A stretch of 46,418 nt of DNA from JAGNLA01 sp964639885 (GCA_964639885.1 CAZXEH010000017.1:1-46418), one strand, 5' to 3'; shown: positions 17,382 through 27,100, numbered from the stretch's first letter. Notes: a model not told the origin generated them from the letters alone. Program-made: numbers and translations.

Positions 17382-18386
17382 ATGAGATTGGAAAATCTGT
17401 ATAAACTGGGTGTTTCTATAGGTATTGAGAATGACCCCAGGGGACGCGAAGCTGTTGACTTTGACCTTGAGAAAGCCAAAAAAGCCTATGAAGCACTGAA
17501 ACCTGAAGATAAGGACTACTTTGACGTCGACACACTCTGGAATCCGTATCCGGATTCAAGGCTCGTGGCCGGCGATCCAAACGCTGAAACCACAGGGATT
17601 CTCGTTGGCATAGACATCGGTGTTGCCGAACTCCTGCTCGCCGACAGGCTAAGGGAAAAGGGCGAAAAGATTGATGCAGTGCTGAGCCACCACCCATCTG
17701 GAATGGGAATTGTCGGACTTTCAAAAGTCATGCTCATGCAGGCGGAAATCATGGCAACATCAGGCGTTCCTATCAACATTGGTGAAGACCTGATCATTCC
17801 GAGACACAAGGAAGTCGAGCAGGCTATCTTTGCAGGCAACCACTACCAGACGGCAGACGCAGCAAAACTTCTGAAGATTCCGGTATTCTCGCTCCATACA
17901 CCGGCTGACAACTGCGTGGCCACATACCTGACAAAGCTTGTGAAGGAGAAGGCTCCAAAGACGGTTGAAGATGTTGTCAAGATCATGAAGGAAGTGCCAG
18001 AGTACGACCTTGCAAGGAGAAAAGGACTCCACCCTAGGATTGAAAGTGGTTCAGGCGATAAGAAAGCTGGAAAAGTAATCGTCGAAATGACAGGCGGAAC
18101 AACCGGCTCGAAGGACGCATGGGAACAGCTTGCCGACGCAGGCGTTGGGACCGTTGTTGTCATGCACATTCCAAAGGAACACATCGACATGGCCTCCAAG
18201 TTCCACCTCAACATCGTAAACGTAGGCCACATGGCATCCGACTCAATCGGTATGAACCACCTGCTCGACAGGTTCGAGCAAAACGGAGTGGAAATTACAG
18301 AAACCTCAGGCCTAATAAGAGTCAACAGGAACCCTGGATCTCCACCGCCAAACAGGTGCCCGATGCCTTCATCTTACCTGAACTGA
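17382..18386 (+). CDS. NIF3-family dinuclear-metal protein
   Basis: A 334-residue member of the NIF3 (NGG1p-interacting factor 3) family, toroidal hexamers with a two-metal site and poorly known function. The metal-site blocks are visible: VLSHHPSGMG, SLHTPADNC, and near the C-terminus VGHMASDSIGMNHLLD, equivalent to the GH-x4-E/D block of family members. The central insertion carries GTTGSKDAWEQLADAGVGTVVVMH. The N-terminal 75 residues before GDPNAETTG are longer than in minimal NIF3 proteins. ATG 17382 is supported by AAGGAGG ten bases upstream; the longer open frame overlaps the divergent promoter. It is monocistronic and ends at a strong terminator. Confidence 0.85.
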   Translation: MRLENLYKLGVSIGIENDPRGREAVDFDLEKAKKAYEALKPEDKDYFDVDTLWNPYPDSRLVAGDPNAETTGILVGIDIGVAELLLADRLREKGEKIDAVLSHHPSGMGIVGLSKVMLMQAEIMATSGVPINIGEDLIIPRHKEVEQAIFAGNHYQTADAAKLLKIPVFSLHTPADNCVATYLTKLVKEKAPKTVEDVVKIMKEVPEYDLARRKGLHPRIESGSGDKKAGKVIVEMTGGTTGSKDAWEQLADAGVGTVVVMHIPKEHIDMASKFHLNIVNVGHMASDSIGMNHLLDRFEQNGVEITETSGLIRVNRNPGSPPPNRCPMPSSYLN

Positions 18387-18398
18387 AATCTGTAGAAT

Positions 18399-18429
18399 AA
18401 AAGCCGGTTCATAAAGAACCGGCTTTTTA
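18399..18429 (+). terminator. intrinsic terminator of the NIF3-like gene
   Basis: A perfect 12-base stem, AAAAGCCGGTTC (18399-18410) with GAACCGGCTTTT (18416-18427), has a 5-base loop ATAAA and runs into a T tract. About 190 bases of AT-rich DNA follow (18430-18622) in which I see no gene. Confidence 0.9.
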
Positions 18430-18622
18430 TAAAATCTTAATTATTATTGATTAATTATTAATTATAGAACAATAGTTGATGCCGGTATTGCAAAAGAGCA
18501 ATATCCATTCACAATAATTTGTTGTCAAGAATGAACAAGCATTTTAGGTATTGATTTTCTTGGTTTCCAACAAACAGCAGTATGTCCAATATTATCAGGT
18601 GTAGTATGCTTTTTTTGACCCG

Positions 18623-18660
18623 AAAACAAAAATAGCCGGGCGTGGGAGGGGCGCCCGGCT
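18623..18660 (-). terminator. intrinsic terminator ending the small RNA
   Basis: On the minus strand AGCCGGGCG (18660-18652) pairs with CGCCCGGCT (18642-18634) around a 9-base loop, followed by ATTTTTGTTTT. Nine pairs, mostly G-C, plus a U tract make a strong terminator. It could also end read-through from the gene that stops at 18783. Confidence 0.85.
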
Positions 18661-18742
18661 GGGAGCAATCCCCTTGGGGAGGGGACATTGGGAGGGACGG
18701 GGTCTTTGGGGGTAGACCCCTAGCAGGATTGGGGTTTCCTGC
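18623..18742 (-). ncRNA. candidate small structured RNA with C-rich loops
   Basis: On the minus strand a promoter at 18777-18750 predicts a start at about 18742, exactly where the first hairpin begins. The roughly 120-base RNA would contain a hairpin GCAGGA-loop-TCCTGC with loop AACCCCAA (18742-18723). A second follows, GGGGTCT-loop-AGACCCC with loop ACCCCCAA (18720-18699). Then comes a C-rich single strand with CCCTCCC and CCCCTCCCC, and last a terminator hairpin (18660-18634) with loop CCCCTCCCA and a U tract. No start codon or reading frame is evident. C-rich unpaired segments complementary to GGAGG resemble the UCCC-type sRNAs of Gram-positive bacteria, so base pairing with ribosome-binding sites is a reasonable inference. 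I recognise no named family. Confidence 0.65.
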
Positions 18743-18749
18743 AAACCTT

Positions 18750-18777
18750 ATGATAACAATTCCGGATGAACTGTCGA
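18750..18777 (-). promoter_or_regulatory. extended -10 promoter of the small RNA
   Basis: On the minus strand TCGACA (18777-18772) and TATCAT (18755-18750) are separated by 16 bases, and TGT precedes the -10 box, giving the extended form. Spacing, -10 hexamer and TGn match the metK promoter at 33-60. It begins only five bases after the stop codon of the preceding gene. Confidence 0.65.
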
Positions 18778-18782
18778 TTAAA

Positions 18783-20126
18783 TTAATGTTTCACAAACGG
18801 TAAGGACAGATTCTGGCCAATACCGATTGAAATTGAGTTTATAACATCAATTCCCGGTAATTTGCCATTCACCTTGCATTCGACAAAGCCCATGTTGTCC
18901 TTAACCGAAAACCGAGTTTCCTTAAGATCTGTTCCAGACCTCCATTTTTCAATCTCATCGAGGACGGGTTTCTTCCAAAACTCCCTAAGAAGCCTCATAT
19001 CGCTTTTAACAATTGAGGCATTATCATAAATGAGCATAAATTTCAGGCTATATTCATCATTCGGGTAAAAACCGACTCCGATATACATGAGCCTGTCAGA
19101 TCGTTCATAACCACAGAGCTCTTTGATCCCCTGCTGTAGTTCCTTTATTTCTTTGGGCACTTCCTTGATGCCTGGGGGCAGTTTTGACTGCTGTCCCATC
19201 TTGGCGGCAAAGTCTGCATAATGGGTATCATTTCTTATGATTGAACACGCCTCGGGATCGCCAAGGTAGGAGATTAGCTGGGCAAGCTTTGGTTCAGAAA
19301 GCATCCCGTTGCCTTTCTCAGTTATGTTCAGAACAGAGCTTTTTGCCAGCTCAGACATGTCGGAGTTAGATATCATCGCAAAATTGTCGGCAAGTGGCAT
19401 TGCGTACGAGCCGTACCTTGGGTTTGGTACAGATTCCGGTGCCACATAAAGGTTGTAGCCGTAAACAATGGTGTTTTTTTTATACTTCTCTTTGTTCAAT
19501 ATCGGAATCATATTCATGTTTGCGCCAAAGTTGCCTGCCATCCAGGTGGTGAAAGTAGTGATGTTTGTCACCGTCCAAAGAAGGTTTTCAGTCCTTTCAA
19601 AATCGTTGAGCGGTTTCATCATGGCTTCCTGAATCAGAAGTGGTGCGTATCTGATCATTTTGTCGGCATCTTTGTCTTGCCTGTAATTCATTCTGTCGAA
19701 CAGGCCCTTCACATTGCTGAAGTTGAGAATCGAAAAATCGACACCGGTATTGACTTCAAACGTTTCCTTCGGTATGAGCTTCATTGCGTTGATCATTTGC
19801 GATTGTTCATAAGGCTCAACGGTTGTTTCAGGGATATCAGAAGCATCTGTGATTACAGGCTTGCATGGGTCGCCTTCTTCAGGCTTGCCCTGTTCTGTCG
19901 GTTTGCTCGTTGTAGTGTCGTTCGGCTTTTCGGGCTTGTCGGTGTTATCCGGTGTTTGTTTGGTTTGTCCGTTGCCGTCGATAGGCTTGGTTACGTCGGC
20001 AGTTTTATTGCCACCATCGTTTATCTTTATAGTCTCGGTTTTCTCCTTGCAAGATAATGAACAAGCAATTGCAAGCAAGATCAATACTATCAATATCGAT
20101 GCTACAATTATTCCAATTTTCTTCAT
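18783..20126 (-). CDS. membrane-anchored protein with Thr/Pro/Lys-rich linker, unknown function
   Basis: A 447-residue protein I do not recognise. Residues 4-21 are a hydrophobic segment ending LLAIAC, which could be a lipobox (Cys22) or a simple anchor. Residues of about 30-85 form a low-complexity linker of Thr, Pro, Lys, Asp and Gly (KPIDGNGQTKQTPDN). A folded domain of about 340 residues follows, with mixed helices and strands (FRDKDADKMIRYAPLL-like helices, IVYGYNLYVAPESVPNP). The layout is that of a surface-tethered globular domain on a flexible stalk. The start overlaps the deacetylase stop as ATGA, making it the last gene of the Memo operon. No catalytic motif is visible. Confidence 0.7.
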   Translation of the reverse strand: MKKIGIIVASILIVLILLAIACSLSCKEKTETIKINDGGNKTADVTKPIDGNGQTKQTPDNTDKPEKPNDTTTSKPTEQGKPEEGDPCKPVITDASDIPETTVEPYEQSQMINAMKLIPKETFEVNTGVDFSILNFSNVKGLFDRMNYRQDKDADKMIRYAPLLIQEAMMKPLNDFERTENLLWTVTNITTFTTWMAGNFGANMNMIPILNKEKYKKNTIVYGYNLYVAPESVPNPRYGSYAMPLADNFAMISNSDMSELAKSSVLNITEKGNGMLSEPKLAQLISYLGDPEACSIIRNDTHYADFAAKMGQQSKLPPGIKEVPKEIKELQQGIKELCGYERSDRLMYIGVGFYPNDEYSLKFMLIYDNASIVKSDMRLLREFWKKPVLDEIEKWRSGTDLKETRFSVKDNMGFVECKVNGKLPGIDVINSISIGIGQNLSLPFVKH

Positions 20127-21160
20127 ATTCCTGTCACCACCAGTGAGATAAAATCCGAAACTATGCGATCCGTCGTTACAGAGTTGAGCTCCCCGCTTTC
20201 TTCAAGCTGGAAGTATTTCTGGAACGCCTTTACCGCTTTCACCATCTGTTCATCGTAAACGTCCGAGTCGGTGAGGGGATGACCAAGCCTTGTCAGCATT
20301 GTCCTGAAAGTCCTGACCCTCGGCGATTTGCTTCCCGGTTTGATGTCACCTTCCAGCTTCAGATTCCGAAGCAGGTAAAGGAGTACAACCGACCTCATGC
20401 TCGTGTTCTCAACAATTTTTATCCTTGGTGCGTTGTTTGTGTTGAAGTTTGTAAGGTAACCATAGTTAGATGTGACACATCCACGGAGACCGTATTTTTC
20501 GATCTCAACGATCACCTGGTTTGTGTATTTGCCCATCGGGATTGAGAAAGTGGTTGGCTTTTTGCCTATCTGGTTGTAGATCTGGTTGATGGACTCGGAA
20601 ATCTCATACTCGGCACGGTCAGGCTTGCAGTTCTGGAGGTTTATGTGATGAACTGAATGCGAGCCAATCTCAAAGCCCATGTCCGAGACCTGCCTTATGT
20701 CATCCCAGGTCATGTAGAACAGGTGTGTTGCCGGATAGGATTTGCCCGGATAAAACGTTGGAACATAAAATGTGGCTCCATACCCCAGAGTCGAGAGATT
20801 CTTCGCCACGTTGAAGTTGTCCCTGTAGCCGTCGTCGAAGGTGAGGATGATGTTGGAGGAATCGAAATTGCCAGCCTCAAGCTGGGTGAGTGCGTCATCG
20901 AAGGAGATGCACTTGAGACCGATTTCACGAAGAACGGCCATGTTCTTTGAGAAGGTTTCCGGTGTGACGTAAAGGTCAGGATATTTCGCATCCGGTGGCT
21001 GGTTTTCGATCAGATGGTACTCGAGTATGAGAGCGTGAACCTGGTTTGCAGGCAGGATTGGCCAAAGCTTCCTTGTGTCCAACTCATAACCGCCTTTTGC
21101 AGCAACCGGCCATGAGAACAAGGCGACAAGAGCAACCAGACTGACAATTTTTTTAAGCAT
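20123..21160 (-). CDS. secreted NodB-type polysaccharide deacetylase with C-terminal peptidoglycan-binding-like domain
   Basis: A 345-residue exported carbohydrate esterase family 4 protein. Residues 1-22 form a signal peptide (MLKKIVSLVALVALFSWPVAA). The NodB domain spans about 43-265, with the metal and catalytic motifs LTFDDGYRDN (Asp109-Asp110) and SHSVHH (His168, His172). Residues of about 285-340 (VRTFRTMLTRLG, then MVKAVKAFQKYFQLEESGEL) look like a PG_binding_1 domain. It should remove acetyl groups from peptidoglycan or an envelope glycan outside the membrane. ATG 21160 is chosen for the signal peptide and lies 19 bases after the upstream stop; 21 further codons in frame would overlap that gene. 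Confidence 0.88.
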   Translation of the reverse strand: MLKKIVSLVALVALFSWPVAAKGGYELDTRKLWPILPANQVHALILEYHLIENQPPDAKYPDLYVTPETFSKNMAVLREIGLKCISFDDALTQLEAGNFDSSNIILTFDDGYRDNFNVAKNLSTLGYGATFYVPTFYPGKSYPATHLFYMTWDDIRQVSDMGFEIGSHSVHHINLQNCKPDRAEYEISESINQIYNQIGKKPTTFSIPMGKYTNQVIVEIEKYGLRGCVTSNYGYLTNFNTNNAPRIKIVENTSMRSVVLLYLLRNLKLEGDIKPGSKSPRVRTFRTMLTRLGHPLTDSDVYDEQMVKAVKAFQKYFQLEESGELNSVTTDRIVSDFISLVVTGI

Positions 21161-21179
21161 GGGCCGTATTTTACAGCAA

Positions 21180-22655
21180 TCAGTCGGTATCGGCAAGCGT
21201 GACAACAAACCTGAAGTCTTCATCTATCTGCCCCCAACACCCAACTTTTGTGAAAGGTTCGACTGACTCGGGAGCGATGAAACCCTTCTTCGGATCGACA
21301 ACCCTTGACTTTTCGGTAAAGAAAACTTCAAACTCCCTGCCAGGAAGTCTCATGTCAAAGGCGTCGGTGACATTGATCACATAGCTTGACCTTCGTATTT
21401 CTTTCAGTGTCCCAGCCACCCTGAACCCCAGCAAACCGATTTCTGGGTACAGAATTCCGACAGCTCTTCCCTTTTCAGCCCAGCCGGTGACGAACATGCC
21501 GTCTTTCGGCTCTCCGGCACCAAGCAGAACTTTTGTGTTGGGGGTTGCAACATATTTTGTCCTTCCACCGAAGATGTCGTGGATGTAGCCGTCCATGTAG
21601 AAACCACAGAAATATCTTGAGGCAGCCACAGGATCAATCCTGACAAGTTTTGCGTTGACCGTGAACTGGTCGTTTTCAAAAGCGCCGAAGACCTCGACAA
21701 CGGTTTTGCCAGGGATCGCCCAATCCCTTGGCGAACCCTTCACAATGTTGATTCCGTTGTTGACCTGTGCAGTATCGGTTTTGCACTTGACTGAGGCCGT
21801 AACACAGCCGGGGAGCATGGTCTGAATCACCATGTTGTCCATGCCTACGCTTGTCACGATCCCAAACGTTCTTCCGCCAAAGACTGACGAGTTGAGATCG
21901 TAGACAACCGTCTTTGCCTGCATTATTTTGGACTGGGGGTTGTACAGCCCTTCACAAACTCCGAGCTTTCCAGTACCCAGGGTTTTCAGGGTTGCCAAAC
22001 CAGCGCCGTTTTGGAGCAGTGTTGTCGGATTTGTTTGGGCCAAAACCTGCATGGTTTCGGATGATCTCGGCCCATAAACCCTTACAGCCTCGAAATCCAC
22101 AATGCCGGTTTCCTGGATGCCGGTGATTTTGCCGCAAAATCTTGCGTTGCTTACCGGCATGTCGGTCATGGCAAGGATTTCAAACTTGCCGTCGTTGTAG
22201 GCTCCAAAAGCATCAACTTCAGTGTCAGCCAGACTTTTCGGGTTGACATAAAAACCATGTTTTATCGAGCGAGATTTCGTCGTGACAACCGTGATCTTCT
22301 GGCCGACCGATTCGATGAACCCGTTTCCAAGCAAACCCGATTCCCAGTCGATCTCCCCGATTTTGTACCAGTCCGGTTCAAAGCACCCTGCATAAGAATC
22401 AAGCAGGCCGATGCCTACAAAATCCTGACCGTTTGTCACTTTTGAATCAACAACAACCTTCAGCCCGGAGATTTCCTGATTGGCTGATGTCGGAACCCTG
22501 AAGCCAAAACCGTTTATGGTTTCAGGGAAAACAAAGGTTTCCCCTGATTCAAGCCTTGCGATCCTGCCGTAGACCAAAGCCATCGGTGACTCAGACTTTG
22601 CAGGCATGGGTGCAATGATGGCAATGATGGCAAAAACAGCTATCAATTGCTTCAT
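21180..22655 (-). CDS. secreted protein of OB-like beta repeats, unknown function
   Basis: A 491-residue exported protein with signal peptide MKQLIAVFAIIAIIAPMPAKS. The mature part consists of about six imperfect units of 70-95 residues. Each starts with a short glycine strand such as VYGRIARL, FCGKITGI, TFGIVTSV or VAGTLKEI and ends with a VEVFGAF or VGCWGQI strand. The pattern matches DUF5666-like small beta barrels and the same kind of repeat in the 2259-residue protein at 24168, so the two are probably paralogous in architecture. Several single cysteines are present. It overlaps the Memo gene by four bases. No enzymatic motif is visible. Confidence 0.7.
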   Translation of the reverse strand: MKQLIAVFAIIAIIAPMPAKSESPMALVYGRIARLESGETFVFPETINGFGFRVPTSANQEISGLKVVVDSKVTNGQDFVGIGLLDSYAGCFEPDWYKIGEIDWESGLLGNGFIESVGQKITVVTTKSRSIKHGFYVNPKSLADTEVDAFGAYNDGKFEILAMTDMPVSNARFCGKITGIQETGIVDFEAVRVYGPRSSETMQVLAQTNPTTLLQNGAGLATLKTLGTGKLGVCEGLYNPQSKIMQAKTVVYDLNSSVFGGRTFGIVTSVGMDNMVIQTMLPGCVTASVKCKTDTAQVNNGINIVKGSPRDWAIPGKTVVEVFGAFENDQFTVNAKLVRIDPVAASRYFCGFYMDGYIHDIFGGRTKYVATPNTKVLLGAGEPKDGMFVTGWAEKGRAVGILYPEIGLLGFRVAGTLKEIRRSSYVINVTDAFDMRLPGREFEVFFTEKSRVVDPKKGFIAPESVEPFTKVGCWGQIDEDFRFVVTLADTD

Positions 22656-23449
22656 TTGAAAGCCATCGCTGCATAGGTGACCACGTTGGAGTAGTCGTGG
22701 CTCATCACCCCTGAATTACTGTATGCAAGAAGTTTCCCAGCCTGTGCACCACAGCGCTTTGCACATTCGATGGCAACACAGATGGGTCCAAGTCCGCACA
22801 TTGAAATCTCTTTCTGTGTCACAACATCGTAAAGACTGCGCCAGTCGAGCTTCTTTATCTCCTCGATGGCTATCTTGTCACGGGCTTTTGCCGTGTATTC
22901 CGGTTCGTAGTGGGAGAAATCCGATGAGGCAACAACAAGGGTTGTCTCAGGGTTGGCAACGCCTGCAATTGAATTGGCCAGATCAAGGATTGCCGTTTCG
23001 CTGTAGTCGCCCATGGTGATCGCTACCAGCTTTGATGACGGATTGGCAGTCTGAATGAACGGGAGCTGAACCTCTATTGAGTGTTCCAGCCTGTGTGCTT
23101 CGATGTCAGGCACGGCGATTCTGGAATGCCTGAGGATTTCAGAAGTCATCTTCTCATCGATAGCTACCGAACCAAGGGGTGTTGCCCAGCTTCCGTCCGG
23201 ATAGACTGAAACAGAGGCTCCTTTCCCCGTGTGGTTTGGACCAATGACGATTGTGGTTTCCGGGACAATAATCCTGCACCAGACAGCAGCAGCCACTTTC
23301 CCCGAATACACATAGCCTGCATGTGGGGCGATTATTCCTCTGACCTGAGCCTTCTGGACTGACCAGTCATCGAAGGAGCCGATCATGGCTTTTAGCTCTG
23401 AAGCATCCTGCGGATAAAATCTTCCGGCAACACAAGGTTCCCTTTGCAT
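22652..23449 (-). CDS. amrB: Memo-family (AmmeMemoRadiSam system protein B) protein
   Basis: A 265-residue Memo protein, a fold related to class III extradiol dioxygenases. Family landmarks are REPCVAGRFYP at the N-terminus, IIAPHAGYVYSG, TTIVIGPNHTGKG, HRLEHSIEVQLPFIQ and VVASSDFSHYEP; the histidines in these blocks form the presumed metal site. In many genomes Memo sits beside AMMECR1 and radical-SAM partners, but neither is in this window. ATG 23449 is chosen because GAAGAGGTG precedes it; GTG 23455 is an alternative. It is the first gene of a four-gene operon with a secreted repeat protein, a deacetylase and an anchored protein. Family is sure, biochemical role uncertain. Confidence 0.9.
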   Translation of the reverse strand: MQREPCVAGRFYPQDASELKAMIGSFDDWSVQKAQVRGIIAPHAGYVYSGKVAAAVWCRIIVPETTIVIGPNHTGKGASVSVYPDGSWATPLGSVAIDEKMTSEILRHSRIAVPDIEAHRLEHSIEVQLPFIQTANPSSKLVAITMGDYSETAILDLANSIAGVANPETTLVVASSDFSHYEPEYTAKARDKIAIEEIKKLDWRSLYDVVTQKEISMCGLGPICVAIECAKRCGAQAGKLLAYSNSGVMSHDYSNVVTYAAMAFK

Positions 23450-23468
23450 GTACACCTCTTCACGGTTA

Positions 23469-23497
23469 AAATTAGCCTATCCAGGTGGTGTTGTCAA
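23469..23497 (-). promoter_or_regulatory. promoter of the Memo operon
   Basis: On the minus strand a perfect TTGACA (23497-23492) is followed after 17 bases by TAATTT (23474-23469). The leader is about 13 bases and contains the Shine-Dalgarno. It lies back to back with the HAD-gene promoter. Confidence 0.7.
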
Positions 23498-23499
23498 TC

Positions 23500-23528
23500 T
23501 TGAACAAATAAATACTCATGCCTAAATT
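23500..23528 (+). promoter_or_regulatory. promoter of the HAD gene, probably leaderless
   Basis: TTGAAC (23500-23505) and TAAATT (23523-23528) are 17 bases apart. Exactly seven bases separate the -10 box from ATG 23536, so the transcript should start at the initiation codon. No Shine-Dalgarno is present. Confidence 0.5.
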
Positions 23529-23535
23529 ATTAAGA

Positions 23536-24171
23536 ATGAAAACCGTTTTTCTTGACTGCGACCAGACGCTTTACCAGAACCCCGAGCTAATTGGGGCTAT
23601 CAGGGAGCGCATGGTTCTTTACATGGTGGAAAAACTTGGCAGACCACTTGAGGAGATGACGCAGCTTCGTCAACAATACCTCAAGGCATACGGCACAACC
23701 CTTGCCGGCCTGATGAGACACCAAAACATCGACCCCTACGAGTACATGGAGTTTGTGCACAAGGTCGACACCTGCGACTACCTCAAGAAAGACGGAGTTC
23801 TTCGGGAAATGCTGGAAAATCTTGGCGTGAAGGTGAGCATACTTTCAAACGCCCCTAGGGATCATGTGCTTAAGGTACTGCAAATGCTTGGGCTTGAAGG
23901 CATATTCGATCGAATCTTCACAATCGAGGATTTCAACTTTTTGGGCAAGCCGAACCGTTATTGTTTTGAAAAGGTCTGCACAGAAATGAACCTCAACCCA
24001 TCCGACTGCTGGCTGTTCGATGACGACCCGCAAAACCTTGAAGGCGCAAGGGATTTCGGTTTCAAAACCTGCCTGGTTGGCAAAGAATCCTGCGATGGCT
24101 TCGATCTTTACATCTCCGAGCTCAAGGAGATATCCAGATATACAAAACTGATTACAGGGAGCAATGAATGA
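23536..24171 (+). CDS. HAD-superfamily hydrolase (pyrimidine 5'-nucleotidase-like)
   Basis: A 211-residue HAD phosphatase. Motif I is FLDCDQTLY with Asp7 as nucleophile and Asp9 as acid/base; motif II is SILSNAP; a Lys in FLGKPNRYCF serves as motif III; and motif IV is WLFDDDPQNLEGA. The DCDQTLY start, helical cap and C-terminal pattern match the SDT1/pyrimidine 5'-nucleotidase branch of subfamily I, which dephosphorylates small nucleotides. ATG 23536 is chosen because the conserved sequence starts there and the promoter places transcription start at that codon; ATG 23518 lies between the -35 and -10 boxes. Its stop overlaps the next start as ATGA. Confidence 0.88.
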   Translation: MKTVFLDCDQTLYQNPELIGAIRERMVLYMVEKLGRPLEEMTQLRQQYLKAYGTTLAGLMRHQNIDPYEYMEFVHKVDTCDYLKKDGVLREMLENLGVKVSILSNAPRDHVLKVLQMLGLEGIFDRIFTIEDFNFLGKPNRYCFEKVCTEMNLNPSDCWLFDDDPQNLEGARDFGFKTCLVGKESCDGFDLYISELKEISRYTKLITGSNE

Positions 24172-27100
24172 AAAAGCTAACGTTTGTCTTATCTGCAATC
24201 CTCATCCTCACACAGATGGCTCTTCCATCCAGGGCGCAAAGCGCAAAAGCTGAAGGCTCAAGCAAAGCCGTAACCATAACATGGGAGGGAACCGGCGGAG
24301 CGTGGCACCAGATCAGAAGGGTGTCGCCAATCTCGGAGATGCTCTCTCCAAAACCATTTGCAGGCATTTCATGGATCGACACAAACCCTGGACAGGGCTT
24401 AAACACTTACGAAATCGAAGCCCTTGACTCAAACCTGAACCACATCACGACCACCCAGGCATCAGCCCAGACAAATACGGGCAAGCCAACACTTTTGATG
24501 CCCTGTTCAACAGTCCTCTCATTTGCTGTCGGCTCAAAGACCTTTCTTCAGGACGGCAAAAAGGCCGAAATGTCTGCCGCCCCGATGCTCAAAGACGGCA
24601 AAACCTACCTCGTCATAAGATACGTGGCCGAACCACTGGGGGGAACAATCGGCTTTGAAAAGGCAACAGGCAAGGTCACGGTCAACGCCCTTGGCCACAC
24701 CGTCGAGATGTGGCTTGGGAAGTCGACTGCCAAAGTTGATGGCGTTGAAAAACCCATCGATGCAAAGAACCCAAAGGTTGCACCGTTTGTCGTTGGTGGA
24801 AGAACATACGTCCCACTTAGATTCCCCGTCGAATCACTTGGCCGGGGAACTATCGACTGGATCGCTTCATCAAAAACCGCCATCCTCACTTTCCCGCTTG
24901 GTTGCGCCGATAATTTCGAAGGGGAAATAAAAGAAATCGGCTCAACCACGTTCACAATCTCAGACGGCTCAACGGACATGGAACTGCCAATCACGGCAAA
25001 CACCAACCCAGTCAAAGGGAGCTGCGCCATTGCAAGTTACGAAAAGGTCGATGGCAAGAACTTTTCCGGAAACTTGCTCATCGTTCCATGCACCGAGTGT
25101 GAAGGCGACATCTTTTCGGGAACCGTCGTTTCATCAAAAGATTCACTTGTAATAAAAGACATATACGGCAACACCAGAACCTTCAAAAAAGGCAGCGTCA
25201 GCTTCTCGCCGGTCGAAGGCTCATGCGTAACAGGATGCGCAATTGGCGACACAATTTCCTCACTCCGATACTCACAGTGTCCGACCCAGGTTTTTGAAGG
25301 GAAAATCCTTACAACCTGCAAGGATGGCATTTTCAGCCTCGCCACCGAAGGCGTCTCCTATCAGGTCAAGGTTCCGTCAAATTTCGACTGCTCCAAAATA
25401 ATTGTTGGATCATGTGCAACAATCGAAGGAACAATCGACGCTAACAGCCCAAACACCATCAACGCCACAAAAATTTCAATCGTTCCATGTGTGACCGGCA
25501 AGGAATACACGGTTTATGCACAATTGGCCTGCACAGGAAGAACAGTTGCGGTTGCCGACATCGATGGCAACTCCTACACACTTACGCTTCCAAACGGAGT
25601 TCCGTGCGACATTCAGGGCGGAACATGCCTCAAGGTTTTCGCAACCGTGGACGGAAGCTCGATGGTTGCAACAAAACTCCAGACCATCCAGCCTCCAAAG
25701 GACAGCGCTTTCTGGTTCAAAGCCTTCGTTTCCTTTGAAAACCCCCTCGTTGTGGCCGTTCCAGGCGGAAGGTCTTACTCGCTTTCGCTTCCACCGTACT
25801 TCAAAGTCAATCTCACAAAACTGACCGGCCTCGAAATCTGGGGCAGGATCAAAGACGACACAATAAACGCTGTCAGGGTCGTCGTTGTCTCGAACATGGG
25901 CAGGTCTGTGACCGGAAGAATCATCGATCTGATGTGCGAAACCGGCATGGCAATAGTCAAAACCGGCCAGACAAAGACAGGCGTGAAGCTCCCGGCAGAC
26001 TTCGACTGCAAAACGCTTGCAATCGGTGACTGCATCAAGGCAACAGGAATCCTCGACGGCGAAACAATTCTTGGCGCTGTCATCGAAAAGGTCGAATGCC
26101 AGTCAGGCTGCACAGGAAAAACCATCAAGGGTACGGTTGTCGGCGTCGACTGCCAGAACCTCACAATCAGAATCAGAACCGAAGAAGGAAACTACTATAA
26201 CATCATCATCAGCCCGCAGATCAACTGCTCTTCATACTACAAGGGCGTGTGCGTTTCAGTCTGCGGCGAGATTGATGGCGACAGGATCATTGCCGACACC
26301 ATCAACCTTACCGATTGCCCAAGAAACGTTTGCGACGGAAAGATTGCAGAAGGCATCATCCAGTCGGTCGATTGCACTCAAAACTCGGTGACAATTGCCA
26401 CAAAGGACGGACTGAAAATATTCAGGGTTCCTGAAACAACCGACTGCTCAAGGCTTTCACCGGGTCAGTGCGCAGAAATCTGCTTCAACGGCGATGTTTC
26501 AAACTACATGATCGTGCAAAACTGCTCTGTGCTTGGCTCATCAATTGAAGGTACGATTGTAAAAGATGGAACAATAGAACTCTCCGACGGCTCGCAGCTC
26601 AAGCTGAAAACTGAAGTGAAAACCAACATCGGCGACTGCGTTATTGCAATCGGACAGATGTCCGAAATGGAAACCGACACCTTCATTGCAAAGATTGTGG
26701 CAATTGTTCCATGTGCAGGTTCATCCGGTTTCGCCGGAAAAATCGAAGCCATTGACTGTGTTGGAAAAAAAATCGCTGTTTCAACGGCAACAGGCGTCAA
26801 GGAAGCCATGCTTCCTGAAGGATTTGACTGCTCTTCGATCAACGCCGGCGACTGCGTATTTGTCAAAATCACAAACGGAAAAACCAGTGTCAACAAGATC
26901 AACTGCCCCGACTACGAAAGGGTGCAGTCGGCAATATTTATTACCTCCACCAGCCAGGATTTCTTCTCAGGTGTTGACCTGGCATCTTTGACAATGGTAA
27001 AAGTCACCGGTTCCTACAGTGTCTCAAGGGGTTCAACCGTGATCACAAACGGTCATAGGCTCGATGCAACCACGATGGACGGTGCTTATGTCGAACCAAT

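Noticed and set aside
18661..18702. Plus-strand G-quadruplex motif as an independent feature
   Set aside because: The G runs are the complement of the C-rich strand of the candidate small RNA, which explains them better.
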